Shown: positions 38,202 to 46,348 of the stretch, piece by piece
How positions within the stretch are numbered: the stretch's first letter is position 1
How the letters are laid out: the number at the start of each line of letters is the position of its first letter
Assembly: GCF_002150005.2 (NCBI RefSeq)
Contig: NZ_MSPP01000002.1
Location: 1 to 64,000, forward strand
Reading direction: 5' to 3'
From: Marivivens niveibacter
GTDB taxonomy: Bacteria; Pseudomonadota; Alphaproteobacteria; Rhodobacterales; Rhodobacteraceae
Length of the DNA stretch: 64,000 bases
Notes under the pieces: model-generated
What the model was told of the DNA's origin: nothing
What the model saw: the letters and a program-made list of their open reading frames with translations, nothing else
Databases searched by the model: none
Program-made: the position numbers and the translations under genes

Positions 38202-38285
38202 AGCCTTTTCCTTTCCTTTCACCAGAGGGCCCTGCTCATGTTTAAATGCGGGTTACCCTGTGCCTGGTGGGCGAATATCAAAACA

Positions 38286-38311
38286 CACGAATCCCGCGGA
38301 CGGGAATCGTG
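38286..38311 (-). promoter_or_regulatory. Hairpin in the rpmC leader
   Basis: CACGA-TCCCG and CGGGA-TCGTG form an 11-position stem with one mismatch around a four-base loop, just downstream of the rpmC promoter. It has no T tract, so a role in RNA stability or translational control of the rpmC operon is more likely than termination. Confidence 0.5.
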
Positions 38312-38320
38312 AGATGCCGC

Positions 38321-38349
38321 CGTATACGTGACTGACTATGTTGGGGCAA
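38321..38349 (-). promoter_or_regulatory. Putative promoter of rpmC operon
   Basis: On the minus strand TTGCCC (38344-38349), 17 bases, TATACG (38321-38326). It lies about 120 bases upstream of rpmC and downstream of the inserted genes, so it would restart transcription of the second half of the ribosomal cluster. Confidence 0.58.
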
Positions 38350-38377
38350 GGGAAAAGGCGGCAATTCCCAATAAAAC

Positions 38378-38405
38378 TTGGGGTGCCTTCGGATACAGGT
38401 ATGCT
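38378..38405 (+). promoter_or_regulatory. Putative promoter of the 2OG oxygenase gene
   Basis: TTGGGG (38378-38383), a 16-base spacer and TATGCT (38400-38405) lie 48 bases upstream of the plus-strand ATG. It runs back to back with the rpmC promoter. Confidence 0.4.
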
Positions 38406-38452
38406 AAACGGGGATCAGATCTGGGATCAAGAATTTTCTGCAGGAGCCAACC

Positions 38453-39073
38453 ATGGCCGCAATCGACACATTGTTTGTCACCCGCCTGTATCAGGGCAAA
38501 TTGAATGAATTCGGCGAAACCATCGACGCCGAAGAGCTGCACGACAACTGCTATGCCATCATGGAAGACGACGATGCCGGCATGGAGTGGTGCGAAGAAA
38601 ACGGTTATCCGGGCTACACGTCCTATGCGTCGCTAACCGATCTGCCATGGCGTTCGCCCATTTTCGCTGCCGTCAAAGAGGCGCTGGACAAACACGTCGC
38701 GGCCTTTGCCAAGGATCTGGAATTCAATCTGGACGGCCGCAATCTGGTGCTAGAAGACCTGTGGATCAACATCCTGCCCGAAGGCGGAAACCACGGATCG
38801 CACATCCACCCGCATTCGGTCATCTCTGGCACCACCTATGTGTCGATGCCCGACGGGACCTCTGCCCTGAAACTAGAGGACCCGCGCCACGCGATGATGA
38901 TGGCCGCCCCGCCCCGCGTCAAAGACTGCCGCAAAGAGCTAAAGGCGTTTATCTACTGCAAACCCGAAATTGGCGACGTTCTACTGTGGGAAAGCTGGCT
39001 ACGCCACGAAGTGCCCGCTAACACATCCGAATACGACCGCGTCTCGGTTAGCTTTAACTACAAGTGGGAGTAA
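38453..39073 (+). CDS. Putative 2OG-Fe(II) oxygenase (TIGR02466-like)
   Basis: This 206-residue protein is the only gene on the plus strand inside the ribosomal supercluster. It has a double-stranded beta-helix dioxygenase pattern: GSHIHPHSVISGTTYV (H117, H119 and H121 available) and WLRHEVPANTSEYDRVSVSFNY, with a second histidine H185 and an arginine near 196 for 2-oxoglutarate. Such enzymes hydroxylate proteins or small molecules; the substrate is unknown. It has a GGAG ribosome site and a separate promoter. Its 3' end overlaps the convergent GIY-YIG gene by 16 bases. Confidence 0.82.
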   Translation: MAAIDTLFVTRLYQGKLNEFGETIDAEELHDNCYAIMEDDDAGMEWCEENGYPGYTSYASLTDLPWRSPIFAAVKEALDKHVAAFAKDLEFNLDGRNLVLEDLWINILPEGGNHGSHIHPHSVISGTTYVSMPDGTSALKLEDPRHAMMMAAPPRVKDCRKELKAFIYCKPEIGDVLLWESWLRHEVPANTSEYDRVSVSFNYKWE

Positions 39074-39375
39074 GGCTGTTTTAATTTAGGGTGACGATTG
39101 TAGCCGAACTTCGGGTCATTAGCTTTTTCGGCTACGATCAATTCCATTTCTTTTTTTGAAACCTCGCTCTTATCAAGGCTCTCAAAAACGATCTCCCGCC
39201 GAATAGAGAAATCACTCAACTGCGCTTTAGTAAAATCAGCTTCGACCCGCTTATAATCCCAACTACCAAAGTATCTAATAGTGTGCCCATCACTTCCCAC
39301 ATCCTTGCCGATGTAGATTTTGCCATTTGGGAAAGTGAGACGATAAACAACGTAAGCAAACTTTTTTCCAAACAT
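39058..39375 (-). CDS. Small GIY-YIG nuclease-like protein
   Basis: This 105-residue protein has a GIY-YIG-type core: YVVYRLTFPNGKIYIGK (VVY at 9-11, YIG at 21-23), R34 in HTIRYFGS, and a KEMEL glutamate near 76. It resembles free-standing phage or intron-type homing endonucleases and lacks the extra domains of UvrC. G+C is about 42 percent over 39121-39360, against about two-thirds in a sampled part of the adjacent channel gene, which suggests recent acquisition. The ATG at 39375 has a purine-rich site; a longer frame to 39573 runs into the channel gene. DNA cleavage is not proven. Confidence 0.72.
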   Translation of the reverse strand: MFGKKFAYVVYRLTFPNGKIYIGKDVGSDGHTIRYFGSWDYKRVEADFTKAQLSDFSIRREIVFESLDKSEVSKKEMELIVAEKANDPKFGYNRHPKLKQPYSHL

Positions 39376-39395
39376 CTTCTCACTTCCAACCGTGA

Positions 39396-40154
39396 TTACT
39401 TCAGCCGTTGTTCGATCCGTTCTAGCCGTGCCAAAACATCGTCGCGATAGGTATCTGTCGCGGCGTTTTCTTCTTCGGCGTGGGCGTCTTGCATCGTGCT
39501 GACGATCAAACCCACGACAAGGTTCATCACCGCAAAGGCTGTGATCAGGATGAACGGGATAAAGAACAGCCACGATGTCGGATGCACCTCCATCACAGGG
39601 CGGACGATCCCCATCGACCAGCTTTCCAGCGTCATGACCTGAAACAGCGAATACAGCGACGCGCCAAGGCTACCGAACCATTCGGGGAATGTATCGCCAT
39701 ATAGCTTTGTCGCGATCACGCCGCCGATGTAAAAGATGATCCCTGTCAGAAGGAATACCGATCCCATCCCAGGTAGCGCCATAATGAATGCTTCGACCAC
39801 GCGGCGCAGCGATGGCACGGTCGACACGACACGCAGCAAACGCAAAATCCGCAGCGCCCGCAGGACCGATAGACCTGCCCCCGCTGGGGACAGCGAAATC
39901 CCAACGATCGCGAAATCGAACAGGTTCCAACCATCACGGAAAAACCGCCCGCCTTGAGCGTACATTTTCAGCGCCAGTTCCACGACAAATATCGTGAGGC
40001 ACAGATTATCCAGCGCTGTAATCACGCCACCAGCCGACGCCATAATCCGATCAGACGTCTCAAACCCCAAAACGACAGCGTTAAACAGGATGACCCCCAT
40101 GATGAAATTGCGGGTGATCTGTAAATCCAGCAGGTCAGAAATTCTTTGGCGCAT
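39396..40154 (-). CDS. Bacterial voltage-gated sodium channel (NaChBac/NavAb-like)
   Basis: This 252-residue single-domain ion channel has six predicted helices. The S4 voltage sensor spans about 95-120 with regularly spaced arginines (LSVLRALRILRLLRVV). The selectivity filter is TLESWS at 175-180, as in NavAb-type channels, followed by MGIVRPVMEV. The C-terminal tail is a coiled coil rich in glutamate and arginine. It would form a sodium-selective tetramer, as seen in marine bacteria. The ATG at 40154 follows a GAGGG site; upstream in-frame starts at 40172 and 40175 are weaker. Confidence 0.93.
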   Translation of the reverse strand: MRQRISDLLDLQITRNFIMGVILFNAVVLGFETSDRIMASAGGVITALDNLCLTIFVVELALKMYAQGGRFFRDGWNLFDFAIVGISLSPAGAGLSVLRALRILRLLRVVSTVPSLRRVVEAFIMALPGMGSVFLLTGIIFYIGGVIATKLYGDTFPEWFGSLGASLYSLFQVMTLESWSMGIVRPVMEVHPTSWLFFIPFILITAFAVMNLVVGLIVSTMQDAHAEEENAATDTYRDDVLARLERIEQRLK

Positions 40155-40227
40155 GAAAATGTCCCTCGTCATCAATGGTGCCTATATGTTGCCTCGACAC
40201 CCAATCCGCAAGTTGGCCAGCGCACTT

Positions 40228-40710
40228 TCAAGGCGATGCAGGATCGAACTGAGCGAGGGCAGCAAGCGACGCCATGCCCTCCACGGATGATGGGTCGTAG
40301 GTTTGGAATATATTCATGATCTTTGTAAGGTCGTCGGACGGCACCAACACACGTGGGCTATCATCAGATTGCCCCGATGTGGACAAACGGTCCAACGCTG
40401 ACACAAACATCGCTTCCGCCAAGCCGAATTCGTTTCGATAGGCCAATGCCTCGGCATAGCTAATGCGCAACCACACATAGGTGGAGGCTGACAATTGTTG
40501 TTCACGATCCTGACTGCGGAACCACGTATTCTCGACGGCAGTACGGCAAGCACTGTAGGTCGCGTAATCTTCATGGGCCCCAGACAAGCATCGGTCGTCC
40601 GCACGCTCCAAACGTACCGAGTAACCAAACACCATCAGCAACGCGCCCAGCAACAGTGCCGCCACCCCAGAACGCCACTTGCGTTCTGTATGCTCAAACG
40701 AAAAAGCCAC
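40228..40710 (-). CDS. Hypothetical single-pass membrane protein
   Basis: I do not recognise this 160-residue protein. It has a short cytoplasmic head, one hydrophobic helix near residues 14-31 and a soluble C-terminal domain with two cysteines (C41, C55) and an alanine-rich helical stretch (SYAEALAYRNEFGLAEAMF). It may be anchored with its C-terminus in the periplasm. It is the first gene after the rplP terminator, in line with the channel gene, from which it is 73 bases away. Confidence 0.6.
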   Translation of the reverse strand: MAFSFEHTERKWRSGVAALLLGALLMVFGYSVRLERADDRCLSGAHEDYATYSACRTAVENTWFRSQDREQQLSASTYVWLRISYAEALAYRNEFGLAEAMFVSALDRLSTSGQSDDSPRVLVPSDDLTKIMNIFQTYDPSSVEGMASLAALAQFDPASP

Positions 40711-40761
40711 AACCTAAATTCCTAAATCTATACCGAAACGATAGCGCAGCCGGACCAAAGA

Positions 40762-40793
40762 AAAACCCCCGCAGCGCGAGCCACGGGGGTTTT
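40762..40793 (-). terminator. Terminator after rplP
   Basis: AAAACCCCCG and CGGGGGTTTT form a ten-pair stem around a 12-base loop, 22 bases after the rplP stop on the minus strand. It ends the rplB-rplP block before the inserted genes. Confidence 0.85.
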
Positions 40794-40815
40794 CGAATTT
40801 TCTAAAAGGCTGGGA

Positions 40816-41229
40816 TTACCAGTCTTCGCGAACCACTGTGCGGGTTTTAACTGGCAGCTTCATAGCAGCCAGACGCAGGGCTTCACGTGCGATATCTTCG
40901 TTTACACCGTCGATTTCGAACATGACGCGGCCTGGTTTAACCTTACAGGTCCAACGGTCCACAGAACCTTTACCTTTACCCATACGAACTTCGATTGGTT
41001 TCGCAGTTACAGGCAGGTCAGGGAAAATACGGATCCATACACGGCCCTGACGTTTCATGTGGCGGGTCATCGCGCGGCGTGCTGCCTCGATCTGACGAGC
41101 CGTGATACGCTCAGGTTCTACAGCTTTCAGGCCATAGGTGCCAAAGTTCAGGTCGCTACCGCCTTTTGCTTGACCGTGGATACGGCCTTTGTGCATTTTG
41201 CGGAATTTTGTACGCTTTGGTTGAAGCAT
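40816..41229 (-). CDS. rplP: 50S ribosomal protein L16
   Basis: This 137-residue protein organises the aminoacyl-tRNA site of the large subunit. The start [19 protein letters not shown] and the segments [38 protein letters not shown] are typical. It lies 14 bases after rpsC and is followed by a strong terminator; rpmC, its usual next neighbour, is 2.6 kb away. Confidence 0.98.
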   Translation of the reverse strand: MLQPKRTKFRKMHKGRIHGQAKGGSDLNFGTYGLKAVEPERITARQIEAARRAMTRHMKRQGRVWIRIFPDLPVTAKPIEVRMGKGKGSVDRWTCKVKPGRVMFEIDGVNEDIAREALRLAAMKLPVKTRTVVREDW

Positions 41230-41243
41230 CTTACTTTACTCCC

Positions 41244-41954
41244 TTAGCGGCCGCGGCGATCGCCACCGCGTGGTGCGGGTGCGTCTTGCAGCTCTGCCTG
41301 ACGGCGTTCACGTGCCGATGGGTCATGCTCCATGATCTCGCCTTTGAAGATCCAGACCTTGATACCGATGATACCATATGGGGTCATCGCTTCGTACAGA
41401 GCATAGTCGATGTCAGCGCGCAGGGTGTGCAGAGGAACGCGACCTTCGCGGTACCATTCGGTACGTGCGATTTCCGCGCCGCCCAGACGGCCAGCTACGT
41501 TAACACGGATACCTTGAGCGCCCATACGCATTGCGTTCTGAACAGCACGCTTCATTGCGCGACGGAACGACACACGGCGTTCCAGCTGCTGACCGATGGA
41601 TTCACCAACCAGCTGAGCGTCCAGTTCAGGCTTGCGTACTTCTACGATGTTCAGGTGCAGTTCGCTGTCGGTCAGGTTCGACAGTTTCTTGCGCAGAACT
41701 TCGATGTCAGCACCTTTTTTACCGATGATCACACCAGGACGTGCAGCGTGGATAGTTACGCGGCATTTCTTGTGTGGACGCTCGATGATAACACGAGCGA
41801 TACCGGCTTGCTTGGCTTCTTTCTTGATGAAGTCCTTGATTTTCAGGTCTTCAAGCAGAAGGTCACCGTAGTCTTTGGTGTCTGCGTACCAGCGGCTGTC
41901 CCAGGTGCGGTTGACCTGAAGACGCATACCGACGGGATTTACTTTGTTACCCAT
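41244..41954 (-). CDS. rpsC: 30S ribosomal protein S3
   Basis: This 236-residue protein lines the mRNA entry tunnel. The start [24 protein letters not shown], the KH-domain stretch [31 protein letters not shown] and the C-terminal domain are intact, with a short basic tail. It shares one base with rplV (TAATG). Confidence 0.98.
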   Translation of the reverse strand: MGNKVNPVGMRLQVNRTWDSRWYADTKDYGDLLLEDLKIKDFIKKEAKQAGIARVIIERPHKKCRVTIHAARPGVIIGKKGADIEVLRKKLSNLTDSELHLNIVEVRKPELDAQLVGESIGQQLERRVSFRRAMKRAVQNAMRMGAQGIRVNVAGRLGGAEIARTEWYREGRVPLHTLRADIDYALYEAMTPYGIIGIKVWIFKGEIMEHDPSARERRQAELQDAPAPRGGDRRGR

Positions 41955-42334
41955 TAGGCTTGCTCCTCAATCTGACGCACCTTGATGGTGAGCTCCGAAA
42001 ACGGCTTGATGATACGACCGAAACGACCACGTGCACGAGGGCGACCGCGTTTCATGGTCAGGTTCTTACCGACGTATGCTTCGGCAACAACCAGTTCATC
42101 AACGTCTAGGTTGTGGTTGTTCTCAGCGTTAGCGATTGCCGACTGAAGGCATTTCTTCACGTCAACTGCGATACGCTTTTTCGAGAAGGTCAGATCGGAC
42201 AGAGCCTTGTCTACCTTCTTGCCGCGGATCATCGCTGCAACCAAGTTCAGTTTCTGCGGGCTGGTGCGAAGCATGCGCAGTTTTGCCATTGCTTCGTTGT
42301 CTGCCACGCGGCGGGGATTTTGTGCCTTGCCCAT
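41954..42334 (-). CDS. rplV: 50S ribosomal protein L22
   Basis: This 126-residue protein lines the nascent-peptide tunnel with a beta-hairpin loop. The opening [33 protein letters not shown] is typical of Rhodobacteraceae, and the tunnel loop region [15 protein letters not shown] looks wild type. It follows rpsS by three bases. Confidence 0.97.
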   Translation of the reverse strand: MGKAQNPRRVADNEAMAKLRMLRTSPQKLNLVAAMIRGKKVDKALSDLTFSKKRIAVDVKKCLQSAIANAENNHNLDVDELVVAEAYVGKNLTMKRGRPRARGRFGRIIKPFSELTIKVRQIEEQA

Positions 42335-42337
42335 GAC

Positions 42338-42616
42338 TTACTTCCGCTTCGCTTTTTTGTCAGCTGCGTGACCGTAATAGGTACGAGTTGGCGCATATTC
42401 ACCAAACTTCTGACCGATCATGTCTTCAGTGACGTTAACTGGGATGTGCTTCTGACCGTTGTAGACGCCGAACGTCAGACCAACGAACTGAGGCAGGATT
42501 GTCGAACGACGCGACCAGATTTTGATCACTTCGTTGCGGCCACCTTCACGAGCTGCTTCGGCTTTTTTAAGCACATAAGCATCAACGAATGGGCCTTTCC
42601 ATACAGAGCGAGACAT
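42338..42616 (-). CDS. rpsS: 30S ribosomal protein S19
   Basis: This 92-residue small-subunit head protein starts [22 protein letters not shown] and has the conserved [13 protein letters not shown] and [22 protein letters not shown]. It is located between rplB (3-base gap) and rplV. Confidence 0.98.
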   Translation of the reverse strand: MSRSVWKGPFVDAYVLKKAEAAREGGRNEVIKIWSRRSTILPQFVGLTFGVYNGQKHIPVNVTEDMIGQKFGEYAPTRTYYGHAADKKAKRK

Positions 42617-42619
42617 ATC

Positions 42620-43462
42620 TTAGCGCCCTTTCTTCTTAGCGTGACGCGAACGCAGGATAAGGTTCGACGACGCTTTTTTCTTGTTGCGGGTACGGGCACC
42701 TTTGGTTGGCTTACCCCATGGAGTCACTGGGTGACGACCACCGGAGGTACGGCCTTCACCACCACCGTGTGGGTGGTCGATCGGGTTCATCGCAACACCA
42801 CGAACGGATGGGCGAATACCTTTGTGGCGCATACGGCCAGCTTTACCAAAGTTCTGGTTCGAGTTGTCAGGGTTCGAAACCGCACCAACGGTTGCGATGC
42901 ATTCCTGACGTACCAGACGCAGTTCGCCGGACGACAGACGGATCTGGGCGTAGCCGCCGTCACGACCTACGAACTGTGCGTAGGTGCCAGCAGCACGAGC
43001 GATCTGACCGCCTTTGCCAGGCTTCATTTCGATGTTGTGTACGATCGTACCGATAGGCATGCCCGAGAACGGCATTGCGTTACCAGGTTTGATGTCTGCC
43101 TTAGCGGACGCGATCACCTTGTCGCCAACAGCCAGACGCTGAGGAGCCAGGATATAAGCCTGCTCGCCGTCTTCGTATTGGATCAGGGCGATGAATGCGG
43201 TCCGGTTAGGGTCGTATTCGATGCGAACAACAGTTGCGCTGACGTCAAATTTGTTACGTTTGAAATCAACAATACGGTAGAGGCGCTTTACACCACCACC
43301 ACGACGACGTGCAGTAATCCGTCCGGTGTTGTTCCGGCCGCCGTTACCAGTCAGACCCTCGGTCAGGGCTTTAACTGGGCGACCTTTCCAAAGCTCCGAA
43401 CGGTCGATCAGTACCAGTCCACGCTGGCCTGGCGTCGTCGGTTTATACGACTTGAGTGCCAT
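42620..43462 (-). CDS. rplB: 50S ribosomal protein L2
   Basis: This 280-residue protein is required for peptidyl transferase centre assembly and subunit association. The start [27 protein letters not shown], the catalytic-region segment [17 protein letters not shown] and the basic C-terminus ([21 protein letters not shown]) are intact. It normally follows rplW directly; here a lipoprotein gene and a structured leader intervene, and a promoter at 43593-43621 precedes it. Confidence 0.98.
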   Translation of the reverse strand: MALKSYKPTTPGQRGLVLIDRSELWKGRPVKALTEGLTGNGGRNNTGRITARRRGGGVKRLYRIVDFKRNKFDVSATVVRIEYDPNRTAFIALIQYEDGEQAYILAPQRLAVGDKVIASAKADIKPGNAMPFSGMPIGTIVHNIEMKPGKGGQIARAAGTYAQFVGRDGGYAQIRLSSGELRLVRQECIATVGAVSNPDNSNQNFGKAGRMRHKGIRPSVRGVAMNPIDHPHGGGEGRTSGGRHPVTPWGKPTKGARTRNKKKASSNLILRSRHAKKKGR

Positions 43463-43536
43463 GTTCTCTGTCTTCCGTAGCTTTGAGGGAGGTAAATCCC
43501 TGCGTTATAGGGCCCCGAAGGTCCCCGATTCTGACA

Positions 43537-43585
43537 CCGCAAACGCACAAAGCGAAAGCCCCGGACGAATCCGGGGCGTTTGCGG
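43537..43585 (-). promoter_or_regulatory. Nested-hairpin leader RNA upstream of rplB
   Basis: The minus-strand leader contains an inner stem GCCCCGGA/TCCGGGGC (loop four) followed by a short T run. Both are enclosed by CCGCAAACG and CGTTTGCGG, a nine-position outer stem. The inner hairpin looks like a terminator; the outer stem could compete or stabilise. It begins eight bases downstream of the likely rplB promoter, so it may be an attenuation or autoregulatory element. It may also serve as the terminator for the lipoprotein gene. Confidence 0.6.
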
Positions 43586-43592
43586 ATGGGCT

Positions 43593-43621
43593 CTCTTAGG
43601 TGGATGGGGGCCAAAGGTCAA
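43593..43621 (-). promoter_or_regulatory. Putative promoter of the rplB-rplP operon
   Basis: On the minus strand TTGACC (43616-43621), 17 bases, TAAGAG (43593-43598). It lies between the lipoprotein gene and rplB, just upstream of the nested hairpin. Confidence 0.58.
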
Positions 43622-43665
43622 GCGCTGAAACAAATCGCCAGCCCGATGGCCAGCCGATGCGCGTA

Positions 43666-44034
43666 TTAACAGCTCAAACGGATCGGAATTGCGCCGCCAA
43701 ACTGACGATAGTGACCATCCGACACAGGCGTCGTTTTATCAATACCCATCAGCTGAGTGATGTTGGTCGCAGCCTGTGCGCTGCAACCTGTGTGCGCGGC
43801 AACTGCAGATTCCATCTGTGCAACCGTCGTTACGCCCGGCACGCCTGTGACCATCGCGATGACGCCCGAATTATTGACGTTGATCCGCATTGGCCCCGCT
43901 GCACTTTGCACCATGGTTGCGTTTTCGGCGACAACTGCGTTGCGTGCGATATTGGCCTCCAGCTCTGGCGACATTTCGGACGACATGCATGCAGACAGCA
44001 GTAATACGACGGCAAAACAGGCGATTTTCTTCAT
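43666..44034 (-). CDS. Small lipoprotein of unknown function
   Basis: This 122-residue protein has a lipoprotein signal peptide: MKKIACFAVVLLLSAC, with lipobox LSAC and the modified cysteine at residue 16. The mature part has no domain I recognise; it has one internal cysteine (near 83), a C-terminal cysteine and a GHYRQFGGAIPIRL segment. It is inserted between rplW and rplB and flanked by hairpins. The ATG at 44034 has AAGGAG upstream. The protein is likely anchored in the periplasmic face or outer membrane. Confidence 0.75.
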   Translation of the reverse strand: MKKIACFAVVLLLSACMSSEMSPELEANIARNAVVAENATMVQSAAGPMRINVNNSGVIAMVTGVPGVTTVAQMESAVAAHTGCSAQAATNITQLMGIDKTTPVSDGHYRQFGGAIPIRLSC

Positions 44035-44104
44035 CAAACTCTCCTTAAAGAATGAATCACACACATTAATCGCCCTAAAGGAGAACATCCACCCACTGAA
44101 AACA

Positions 44105-44132
44105 AAAAGGCCCCCGCACAGCGAGGGCCTTT
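44105..44132 (-). terminator. Terminator after rplW
   Basis: AAAGGCCC and GGGCCTTT form an eight-pair stem extended by CGC/GCG, with a T run on the minus strand, 22 bases after the rplW stop. It ends the rpsJ-rplC-rplD-rplW block. Confidence 0.85.
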
Positions 44133-44154
44133 CCGAAATTGCTAGCCTATCGAC

Positions 44155-44451
44155 TTACAGACCGGTGGTCACGTCGATGGTGTTGCCCTCAACCAGGGTA
44201 ACGTAAGCTTTTTTAACGTCGTTGCGGGTACCAACGGTGCCGCGGAAACGCTTAACTTTACCTTTGGTGATAACGGTGTTGACCGCTTTCACTTTCACGC
44301 CAAACAGAGCTTCAACAGCCTCTTTGATCTGTGGTTTGTTTGCGCCCATTGCCACTTCGAAAACCACTGCGCCGTTTTCGGACGCCATGGATGCTTTCTC
44401 GGTGATGATCGGCTTGCGGATCACGTCGTAGTGTTGTGCTTTTGCGCTCAT
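44155..44451 (-). CDS. rplW: 50S ribosomal protein L23
   Basis: This 98-residue protein sits at the tunnel exit and is the docking site for trigger factor and SRP. The pattern [15 protein letters not shown] and [29 protein letters not shown] is diagnostic. Its ATG overlaps the rplD stop by four bases, implying translational coupling. Confidence 0.97.
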   Translation of the reverse strand: MSAKAQHYDVIRKPIITEKASMASENGAVVFEVAMGANKPQIKEAVEALFGVKVKAVNTVITKGKVKRFRGTVGTRNDVKKAYVTLVEGNTIDVTTGL

Positions 44452-45065
44452 TTCAAACGAGCCTCCAGAGCTTCAACACCTGCTTTGGTGAGCACCAAGG
44501 TGTCACTGCGCAGGATGTCGTAAACGTTCGCGCCCATCGAAGGCAGAACGTTAACGGTTTCGATGTTGCGAGCAGCCTGAGCGAAGTTCTCGTTAACTGC
44601 TGCGTCGATGACCAGCGCGCGCTTCCAACCCAGCGAAGCAACCTGCTTTGCCAGTGCCGAAGTTTTTGCTTCGTTCAGGTCGGTGTTCTCGATCACAACC
44701 AGTTCGCCAGCTTTTGCTTTCGCGGACAGCGCGTGGCGCAGACCCAGCTTGCGGAACTTTTTGGTCAGCTCGTGTGCGTGCGAACGTACAACTGGACCTT
44801 TGTAAACACCACCGTGACGGAAGATCGGTGCCTTTTTGGAACCGTGACGTGCGCCACCGGTGCCTTTTTGGCGGTAGATCTTCTTGGTCGAGTACGAAAC
44901 TTCCGACTTTGTCAGAACTTTGTGCGTACCAGCTTGTGCTTTTGCACGCTGCCAGCGAACAACACGGTGCAGAATGTCTGCGCGTGGCTCTAGACCAAAG
45001 ATTTCGTCGTTCAGTTCGACGGAACCTGCGGCAGCACCATCAAGTTTGATAGCTTCAGCCTTCAT
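44448..45065 (-). CDS. rplD: 50S ribosomal protein L4
   Basis: This 205-residue protein has an extended loop in the exit tunnel, and in E. coli represses the S10 operon. The loop segment [30 protein letters not shown] is intact, and its sequence looks wild type for macrolide sensitivity. The ATG at 45065 overlaps the rplC end by 11 bases. Whether L4-mediated attenuation exists here is unknown; no S10-type leader hairpin was identified upstream of rpsJ. Confidence 0.97.
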   Translation of the reverse strand: MKAEAIKLDGAAAGSVELNDEIFGLEPRADILHRVVRWQRAKAQAGTHKVLTKSEVSYSTKKIYRQKGTGGARHGSKKAPIFRHGGVYKGPVVRSHAHELTKKFRKLGLRHALSAKAKAGELVVIENTDLNEAKTSALAKQVASLGWKRALVIDAAVNENFAQAARNIETVNVLPSMGANVYDILRSDTLVLTKAGVEALEARLK

Positions 45066-45780
45066 TGTTTTCGCCTCCTTCAGCAGCAGCCTCTACAGGC
45101 GCAGCATCCGATTTCAGACCAGCTGGCAGAACCAGACCTTCAGGAGTTGGTTTCTTAACCGCATCCTTAATGGTTACCCAGCCACCTTTGGAGCCAGGAA
45201 CAGCGCCTTTAACCATGATCAGGCCACGGTCGGAATCGGTGCGTACAACTTGCAAGTTCTGGGTAGTTACACGAGCTGCGCCCATGTGACCTGCCATTTT
45301 CTTGCCTTTGAAAACGCGACCTGGATCCTGACACTGACCGGTCGAACCGTGCGAACGGTGCGAGATCGACACACCGTGTGTCGCGCGCAGACCGCCGAAG
45401 TTGTGACGCTTCATCGCACCTGCGAAACCTTTACCAATCGAGGTACCGGAAACGTCTACGTACTGACCTTCAAAGTAGTGATCAGCAACGATTTCCGCAC
45501 CAACTGGCAGGATGTTTTCAGGAGCAACACGGAATTCCGCAACTTTACGCTTTGGTTCAACTTTAGCAGCTGCAAAGTGACCGCGCATAGCTTTGGATGT
45601 GTTTTTGGCTTTAGCAGTACCTGCACCCAGCTGAACAGCCGAGTAGCCGTCTTTTTCAACGGTACGCTGCGAAACGACCTGCAGGTTGTCCAGTTGCAGA
45701 ACGGTTACAGGGATCTGTTTACCGTCTTCCATGAACAAGCGTGTCATGCCGACTTTTTTTGCAATAACGCCAGAGCGCAT
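45055..45780 (-). CDS. rplC: 50S ribosomal protein L3
   Basis: This 241-residue protein lies close to the peptidyl transferase centre. The start [21 protein letters not shown] is diagnostic, and the inner loop [33 protein letters not shown] is the target of PrmB methylation at glutamine. A C-terminal extension rich in alanine and glutamate is typical of this group. The ATG at 45780 has GGGGG upstream. Confidence 0.97.
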   Translation of the reverse strand: MRSGVIAKKVGMTRLFMEDGKQIPVTVLQLDNLQVVSQRTVEKDGYSAVQLGAGTAKAKNTSKAMRGHFAAAKVEPKRKVAEFRVAPENILPVGAEIVADHYFEGQYVDVSGTSIGKGFAGAMKRHNFGGLRATHGVSISHRSHGSTGQCQDPGRVFKGKKMAGHMGAARVTTQNLQVVRTDSDRGLIMVKGAVPGSKGGWVTIKDAVKKPTPEGLVLPAGLKSDAAPVEAAAEGGENNEG

Positions 45781-45793
45781 AATCAATGCCCCC

Positions 45794-46105
45794 TTATACT
45801 TTGATCTCGACGTCTACGCCAGCGGCGAGGTCGAGCTTCATCAGTGCGTCTACGGTTTGCGGGGTCGGATCCACGATATCAAGCAGACGCTTGTGGGTGC
45901 GGATTTCGAACTGGTCACGCGACTTTTTGTCGACGTGTGGACCACGCAGAACGGTGAATTTTTCGATCTTGTTCGGCAGAGGAATCGGACCGCGCACGGA
46001 TGCGCCAGTACGTTTCGCAGTGCTTACGATTTCCTGAGTGCTGGCGTCCAGCACACGGTAATCGAAAGCCTTCAGCCGAATGCGAATGTTTTGGCTTTGT
46101 GCCAT
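45794..46105 (-). CDS. rpsJ: 30S ribosomal protein S10
   Basis: This 103-residue small-subunit protein also forms the NusB-S10 antitermination complex. The start [20 protein letters not shown] and the C-terminal [35 protein letters not shown] are standard. It is separated from tuf, its usual upstream neighbour, by a P-loop gene. The ATG at 46105 is chosen; the open frame to 46168 is leader. Its 243-base leader has GC-rich inverted repeats but no clear promoter. Confidence 0.97.
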   Translation of the reverse strand: MAQSQNIRIRLKAFDYRVLDASTQEIVSTAKRTGASVRGPIPLPNKIEKFTVLRGPHVDKKSRDQFEIRTHKRLLDIVDPTPQTVDALMKLDLAAGVDVEIKV

Positions 46106-46348
46106 GTCATTTGCCTTTCGCGGCTTTGATTCGGTTGAGAGGTCGAGATCGCACCATTGCGTCCCCACGTCGAACCTAGATAAGGAACGAATCCCCTATC
46201 GGTCGTTCGCCAATAGCGAACCCGCGCCAACTACACGGGCGCGGGGTAGTAATCAACAAAAAAGTTGGGGACTCCTGCAGAACGATCAAATCCCTGCCCA
46301 CATTAGCCGAAATCATCACCCTATTCAGCTATTAGAGCCGTATTAGCG

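Noticed and set aside
42113-43480. A 455-codon plus-strand frame across rplV, rpsS and rplB.
   Set aside because: It is a shadow of three clear ribosomal genes on the minus strand; composition is rich in Cys, Phe and Thr.
46106-46348. A promoter and S10-type leader before rpsJ.
   Set aside because: TTGACG at the end of the P-loop gene has no good -10 partner at 16-18 bases. Short inverted repeats exist but no clear element was supported.
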